NCBI GenBank assembly: GCA_030837265.1
Contig: JAUPKV010000687.1
Location: forward strand, 1-9,192
DNA from: Methanobacteriota archaeon
Lineage (GTDB): Archaea; Halobacteriota; Methanosarcinia; Methanosarcinales; Methanosarcinaceae
Direction: 5' to 3'
DNA length: 9,192 bases
The notes beneath the pieces were generated by a model. It saw only the letters and a program-made list of their open reading frames with translations, did no database searches and was not told the DNA's origin. This document shows, piece by piece, positions 5,276-9,192 of this stretch; within the stretch, counting starts at the first letter, position 1, and each line of letters opens with the position of its first letter. The translations under genes were made by a program, and so were the position numbers.

Positions 5276-5579
5276 TAAAGTCTGAACATCCCTCTAACCT
5301 TATCCAGGTCTTTTCAAGATTGAAGATGTGAACTTTTCAATTTTTTCAATTCCGATCTGAAGGACACATCATAATTTATTCGTTAGAGATGATCAAGTTT
5401 AAAGTATATAAAATCTTTCTTATAATGTCGCCTTTAGCTATTGATTTATAAAAAAGTCCTGTTATTATTTGAAACATATAAAATATATTGAGATTGTGCC
5501 AGTTAAACGGACCTTTTTCAAGTTTTAAAAAACAATTATATCACTAGTTTTATATAATATAAGTTAATAAGAAAATCAT

Positions 5580-5652
5580 GGCATCTGATAATTTTTTTCA
5601 TTTTCCTAAAATTGATTCCACACTCTCAAACCACTTCAAAACATCAGATGCC
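5580..5652 (-). terminator. Inverted repeat downstream of rad50
   Basis: GGCATCTGAT (5580-5589) and ATCAGATGCC (5643-5652) are exact inverted repeats 53 bases apart. Flanking AATC/GATT extends the pairing by 4 bp if a 2-base bulge is allowed. It starts 45 bases after the rad50 stop. In the rad50 transcript it would fold into a long stem with a large loop, followed by ATTTTCTT. This fits a 3' end structure or terminator, although the loop is unusually big. A protein-binding pair or a tiny mobile remnant are alternatives. Confidence 0.35.
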
Positions 5653-5696
5653 GATTATCCTTTAAATTTTTCATTGAACATTTTTGTTATCTGACT

Positions 5697-8600
5697 TTAA
5701 ACTCTTACTATTGAGGAAACATTAGTAAGGGAATCTTTTTCTACCTGGAAAATATGATCCGCCGAATCGATAAGTGAATCGTCATGAGAGACCACAATAA
5801 TCTGACCGACTCCTATTCCGCGCATCAGGTCTATGAGCTTCAGAAGTTGTTTTATGTGGCCGCGGTCCAGAAAAACAGTTGGCTCATCAAGGACCATTGG
5901 TGGGAGTCCATCTGCCCGGTCTCCGCCTAAACCCAGAGCTAGAAGCCTGTAAATTGCACAGCGCAGGACGAGGTTAAATATTGCACGTTCCCCCCCGCTA
6001 AGCAGTTTCGGCTCAAGGGGAGTCCCGTCTTTCCTAAAAACCGTAAGATTGTACTCGGGATCAAGTTCTATATGGGAATAAGCATTATTAGTATACATGA
6101 AGCTGAACATCTCGTTTAAAAGGATGGAAAGAGCGCCTATGTTCCTTGCCCTCATTTCAGCCCTGACGCGCATATAAGTATTTTCTAGTTCCTCAGCGTT
6201 CCCGTATACGGCTTCAAGGTATAGTCTTCGGTTTTCCAGGGCGTTCAATTCGTTTTCCAGTTCTCTGAGGCGCCTTAAACTGTTTTCGACCATACCTATT
6301 TCTTTTAGAAGAATGTCTTTTGCAGCAGTTGTTTTCCGAATTTCTTCCGTAATTTTTACCTGGGCTTCCTCAAATTGAGAGCGCTTAAACTGAAGGTCTT
6401 CAAGCCTGTTTCCTTCCAGCTTGTCTCCTAGCTGTTTTATTCTCTCGGTTCTTTCAAGGATCTCCCGGTCAAAGTAAGTGATTTTTTCTGCAAGGTTCCT
6501 GATTGAAGCTTCAAATTCGGAGATTTTATACTTTATATCATTCATCAAGAGCAGATTTGTATGAAGTTTCTTTGCCTGAGAGAGGAGTTTTTCATACTCA
6601 TTGTGAGCTTTTCTCGCGAGATCATCCTTTTTTCGGAGAGCTTCAAGTTCGCCCTCCATAGTTTTGAACTTTTCATTTTCCAGGCTCTCCCTTTCAGCTA
6701 AACCTTTCAGTTTCTCGTTCAGTTCTCTCAGTCTCTGCCCATAATTTTCTATCAAGGCAAGAGAGGTCCTTATCTTACCGTTTAAAGTTTCGATTTCAAG
6801 GGTATTTTCAGTTAACTTTTTCTCGAGGATTTTCACATCTCTAAGTGCTTTCTCGCTTTCGCTGTGGGCTTTTAGGGCTGCCTCTTCCCAACCTTGTAAA
6901 GCTTTAATATCGGGAAGGAGCTGACCCATTTGAACTTCTATTTCTTGTTTCCGTTTATTAAATGCTTCAAGTTTGAGAGACTCTTCTTCCATTCGAGCTG
7001 TATGAATCTTGATACGCTCTTCCAGATCTTTTGTCCCGGACCTGAACTTTTCAGCTACCTGGTCGTATTCCAGAATTCGTTTTTCCAGCTTCTTCGCATC
7101 TTTGAGCCGGTTAAGCTTTTTCTCGATTTCTGCCTGCTGGAGCTTGATGTCCATTAATTCCGCTGCTAGTTTCTCTTTCTTCGTTTCGGATTCCTCAGTT
7201 GTACAGGCGATTTCGGACCCTTTTAGCTCCTGACCGCAGGTAGGACATTTTCCTTCTGCAAGCAACTGCAAGTTTTTCCGGAGAATTTTTTCAAGCTCCC
7301 TTAATGTAGCCTCAAGTTCTTTTTCCCGCCCATGCAATCTATTTTTATTTTCCAGCAGAAGTTCGCTGAAGTATTCCAGGTCTTCAAGCTGTTCCGCAGA
7401 AAAACCAAGCCCCTTCAACCCGGTAAAAGCTTCTGATTTTTGTTCTTGAACTTCGAGGATTGCCTTTGAATTCTCCCGGAGTTCCTCCTCAAGAATTTCA
7501 ATATCCGTTTTACTTTTTCGGACTGCAATCTTACAGCTTTGCTGCTCTTTTTCAAGACCATGAAGATTTAAATCCACATTTTCTTTTTCTTTAAAGGCAA
7601 GTGATAGTTTTGCCGAAGCTTCGCTTTTCCTATCGCGAAGAAGGTGTTCTTTTTCCTCCAGTTCCTTTATGACTAAGGCAATATCGCTCTTTTCTCCAGG
7701 CCTGATATTTTCCTTAAGCCTCTTATTTTCCTCTTCAATTCGAAGTATGTTTTTCCTGTTCTCTTCAATTTCCCGGTTCGTAAGCCCTATATCCGATCTG
7801 CATTGCAACGAAGTCTTTTCAAACTCGGTTTTTTCTTTTCCGAGATCGTCTAAGGTCTGCAGGAGGGACTCTTTTGCTCGCAGGAGAAGGGCAAGTTCTC
7901 TTGATATTTCATTTACTTTCTCCCTGGCTAGAAGCTCTTCTTTTTCCTGCTTCGAAATGAGAGGAACGATGTCAAGGTCTTCAAAGCCACATTCACTTCT
8001 GATGTTATTATTCCCCTCTCCGAGTCCAAGTAAAACCTGCATTTGCTCACGGATGTCCATTGAGAGCTTTTCCTTTTCACGGAAGCACTCAGCCTTATTT
8101 TCCTGGGACTTCCGAATAGCCTGCTTCTGAGTATCAATATCTTGCATGCAGCCCTGATACTCTGTAATCATAAGGTCGAATTCTTTTTTACGGGTAGCTG
8201 CTGCATCTCTCTTCCCGTTAAAATCACTTAAGGCAGCATCACATTCCTTTACCTTCTGTTTGAGTCCGTTTAACAGGGAGAAAGGTTCTCTGCTTTCAAT
8301 TCCTTCAATTTCGGTTTTAACCCCTGAGAGGCTGTTTTTAGTATCCCTTTCAAGCCTTCGGACAGCAGTTTTTGCACTGCCGGCCCTTTCCCTGTACTCT
8401 TCAAGCTTGCCTAGCTGCAGCAGGTCGTCTATCATGCGCTGCCTGTCTTTTGGCTTAGCATTTATGAGTACATCAATCTCTCCCTGTCTGATGTAAGCGC
8501 AATTCCTGTATGCCTCCTCATCCATATTCAACAGGGCACAGACTTCCTCGTAAGTCCGGGTAGCCTGGTCAACAATACTCTCCCCATCGGCATAAAGCAC

Positions 8601-8909
8601 GCATTTTGAGTTTGAGGCATTCTCACTTTTAACGGAGTACCTGAAAGCCTGATCAATAAGGTATTCTCGCCCAAGATGCTCAAAACTCAGACTTATTTTG
8701 GCATTCTCCGCTCCTTTGAAAATAATGTCTGCAAGCACAAAGTCCTTTGAGAGGATCTTGCTCCCGAAAAGTCCCATAAAGCAGGCTTCAAGCAGGCTGG
8801 ACTTCCCGCTTCCGTTCACTCCTGAAATCACTGTAACCCCTTCTTCGAACGTAAAGTCCAGCTTTTTATAGCTCCGGATATTTTCGATATGCAGGTTTTT
8901 CAGTTTCAA
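5697..8909 (-). CDS. rad50: DNA double-strand break repair ATPase Rad50
   Basis: Rad50 is the SMC-like ATPase that works with Mre11 to tether and process DNA double-strand breaks. The 1070-residue protein is complete. Walker A is GVNGSGKS (residues 30-37), the Q-loop is RQGEID (Q142), and a long coiled coil runs from about 190. The zinc hook CPTC (C555, C558) is at the midpoint, and the returning coiled coil runs to about 900. The ABC signature is LSGGERA (S971), Walker B is MVLDEP (D1008, E1009), and the H-loop is VVSHDD (H1042). No key residue is missing. The start is TTG, the only start available because an in-frame TGA lies three codons upstream. GGTGAT, complementary to the archaeal 16S 3' end, lies 5 bases before it. 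The stop of mre11 overlaps this start as TTGA. Seven consecutive G in the signature-motif codons do not disturb the frame. Confidence 0.97.
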   Translation of the reverse strand: MKLKNLHIENIRSYKKLDFTFEEGVTVISGVNGSGKSSLLEACFMGLFGSKILSKDFVLADIIFKGAENAKISLSFEHLGREYLIDQAFRYSVKSENASNSKCVLYADGESIVDQATRTYEEVCALLNMDEEAYRNCAYIRQGEIDVLINAKPKDRQRMIDDLLQLGKLEEYRERAGSAKTAVRRLERDTKNSLSGVKTEIEGIESREPFSLLNGLKQKVKECDAALSDFNGKRDAAATRKKEFDLMITEYQGCMQDIDTQKQAIRKSQENKAECFREKEKLSMDIREQMQVLLGLGEGNNNIRSECGFEDLDIVPLISKQEKEELLAREKVNEISRELALLLRAKESLLQTLDDLGKEKTEFEKTSLQCRSDIGLTNREIEENRKNILRIEEENKRLKENIRPGEKSDIALVIKELEEKEHLLRDRKSEASAKLSLAFKEKENVDLNLHGLEKEQQSCKIAVRKSKTDIEILEEELRENSKAILEVQEQKSEAFTGLKGLGFSAEQLEDLEYFSELLLENKNRLHGREKELEATLRELEKILRKNLQLLAEGKCPTCGQELKGSEIACTTEESETKKEKLAAELMDIKLQQAEIEKKLNRLKDAKKLEKRILEYDQVAEKFRSGTKDLEERIKIHTARMEEESLKLEAFNKRKQEIEVQMGQLLPDIKALQGWEEAALKAHSESEKALRDVKILEKKLTENTLEIETLNGKIRTSLALIENYGQRLRELNEKLKGLAERESLENEKFKTMEGELEALRKKDDLARKAHNEYEKLLSQAKKLHTNLLLMNDIKYKISEFEASIRNLAEKITYFDREILERTERIKQLGDKLEGNRLEDLQFKRSQFEEAQVKITEEIRKTTAAKDILLKEIGMVENSLRRLRELENELNALENRRLYLEAVYGNAEELENTYMRVRAEMRARNIGALSILLNEMFSFMYTNNAYSHIELDPEYNLTVFRKDGTPLEPKLLSGGERAIFNLVLRCAIYRLLALGLGGDRADGLPPMVLDEPTVFLDRGHIKQLLKLIDLMRGIGVGQIIVVSHDDSLIDSADHIFQVEKDSLTNVSSIVRV

Positions 8910-9192
8910 AGGTAATCACCAAGATTATACTGTCTGGGTACTGCAGACTTTTCTTTTCCTTTTTTTTGCCCTTTCTTTGCCGCCTTTCCGGCCATGTCCG
9001 AAACCTTTACTTGTTTTTCCGGAGACGATTTTTTTATCCTGTCCTCTTCTTCTCCTGCAATTTTCGTCTCTTTTTCGGGCTCAAGATCGGTTTTTGTCTC
9101 AATGTTTTTCTCAGGTTCATGATCTTCTTCTGGTTCAATACCTGTCAATGGCTCCGGGTCTTTTTTTTGCTCGCTTATATCCGGTTTCCGAG
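8906..9192 (-). CDS. mre11: Mre11 nuclease, C-terminal tail (partial)
   Basis: The frame is open to the window edge and gives 94 C-terminal residues with no stop, so the start and nuclease domain lie outside. The visible part is a charged, low-complexity tail. Repeated EPE[E/K] elements in an acidic stretch are followed by a lysine-rich stretch (KAAKKGQKKGKEK) and a short conserved-looking end, PRQYNLGDYL. No catalytic motif is visible. The assignment rests on position: in many archaea mre11 lies directly upstream of rad50, and the stop here overlaps the rad50 start as TTGA. Mre11 is the manganese-dependent nuclease of the complex. The charged tail may be a flexible DNA- or Rad50-contacting region, which is inference. 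An internal TTG at 9146-9148 is not a gene start, because the frame continues through it. NurA or another rad50 neighbour is possible but less likely. Confidence 0.75.
   Translation of the reverse strand, partial: RKPDISEQKKDPEPLTGIEPEEDHEPEKNIETKTDLEPEKETKIAGEEEDRIKKSSPEKQVKVSDMAGKAAKKGQKKGKEKSAVPRQYNLGDYL
8917..8922 (-). promoter_or_regulatory. Shine-Dalgarno GGTGAT setting the rad50 TTG start
   Basis: On the - strand GGTGAT lies 5 bases before TTG 8909, inside the end of mre11. It matches the GGAGGTGAT complement of archaeal 16S rRNA. Together with the in-frame TGA just upstream it fixes the rad50 start at TTG. Confidence 0.65.

Larger units (their letters stand above)
5208..5696. other. 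Gene-free spacer between regulator and rad50
   Basis: No coding sequence is supported here. It contains the regulator promoter, a direct repeat of CTTTTCAA (5310-5317 and 5333-5340, 23 bases apart) upstream of that promoter, several + strand TATA-like stretches (about 5403-5411 and 5548-5561) without a gene behind them, and a 10-bp inverted repeat downstream of rad50. Confidence 0.6.

Noticed and set aside
7669..8130. 153-residue ORF opposite rad50, and similar antisense or offset frames within rad50
   Set aside because: These are shadow frames of the coiled-coil coding sequence, rich in Ser, Phe and Leu, with no independent start signals.

Overview
The window looks like a stretch of chromosome from a methanogenic archaeon of the Methanosarcina type. 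The reasons are AT-rich spacers with archaeal TATA boxes, Shine-Dalgarno sequences matching an archaeal 16S tail (GGTGAT, GGAGG, GAGG), GTG and TTG starts, and an mre11-rad50 pair with a zinc-hook Rad50. All eight stop codons seen are TAA or TGA and none is TAG. That would fit a UAG-sparing, pyrrolysine-using lineage, but eight codons is a weak sample. The genus is an inference from style and gene content, not from a database match.

Layout. Positions 1-694 hold no convincing gene, only an AT-rich region with a few small dyads and TATA-like boxes. A 60-residue single-span membrane protein follows (695-877, +). It converges on an NTF2/SnoaL-like protein (908-1327, -). A divergent promoter region with a short palindrome separates that gene from a two-gene unit on the + strand: a protein-kinase-fold phosphotransferase (1576-2523) and a HAD-family hydrolase (about 2557-3246). 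The HAD gene has no ATG, GTG or TTG where its start should be. A 250-residue pentapeptide-repeat protein (3321-4073, -) converges on the HAD gene.

The spacer 4074-4808 is the most structured non-coding part. It has two adjacent small hairpins beside a good TATA box, a strong Shine-Dalgarno leading only into a 6-codon ORF, four tandem 22-bp AT-rich repeats, and then a GC-rich island with three consecutive hairpins. The first of these is a perfect 12-bp stem. The island is my best candidate for an undescribed structured RNA. A winged-helix regulator (4809-5207, -) follows, then another gene-free spacer (5208-5696) with a 10-bp inverted repeat downstream of rad50. The right third is rad50 (5697-8909, -) and the end of mre11 (8906-9192, -, running off the window). 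Their stop and start codons overlap as TTGA, so they are very probably translated together.

How the genes relate. Mre11 and Rad50 form the double-strand-break-processing complex. The kinase-fold protein and the HAD hydrolase are probably co-transcribed and may add and remove phosphate on the same or related small substrate, which is inference. The other genes are single units with no visible functional link. I see no CRISPR array, insertion sequence, tRNA or rRNA gene.
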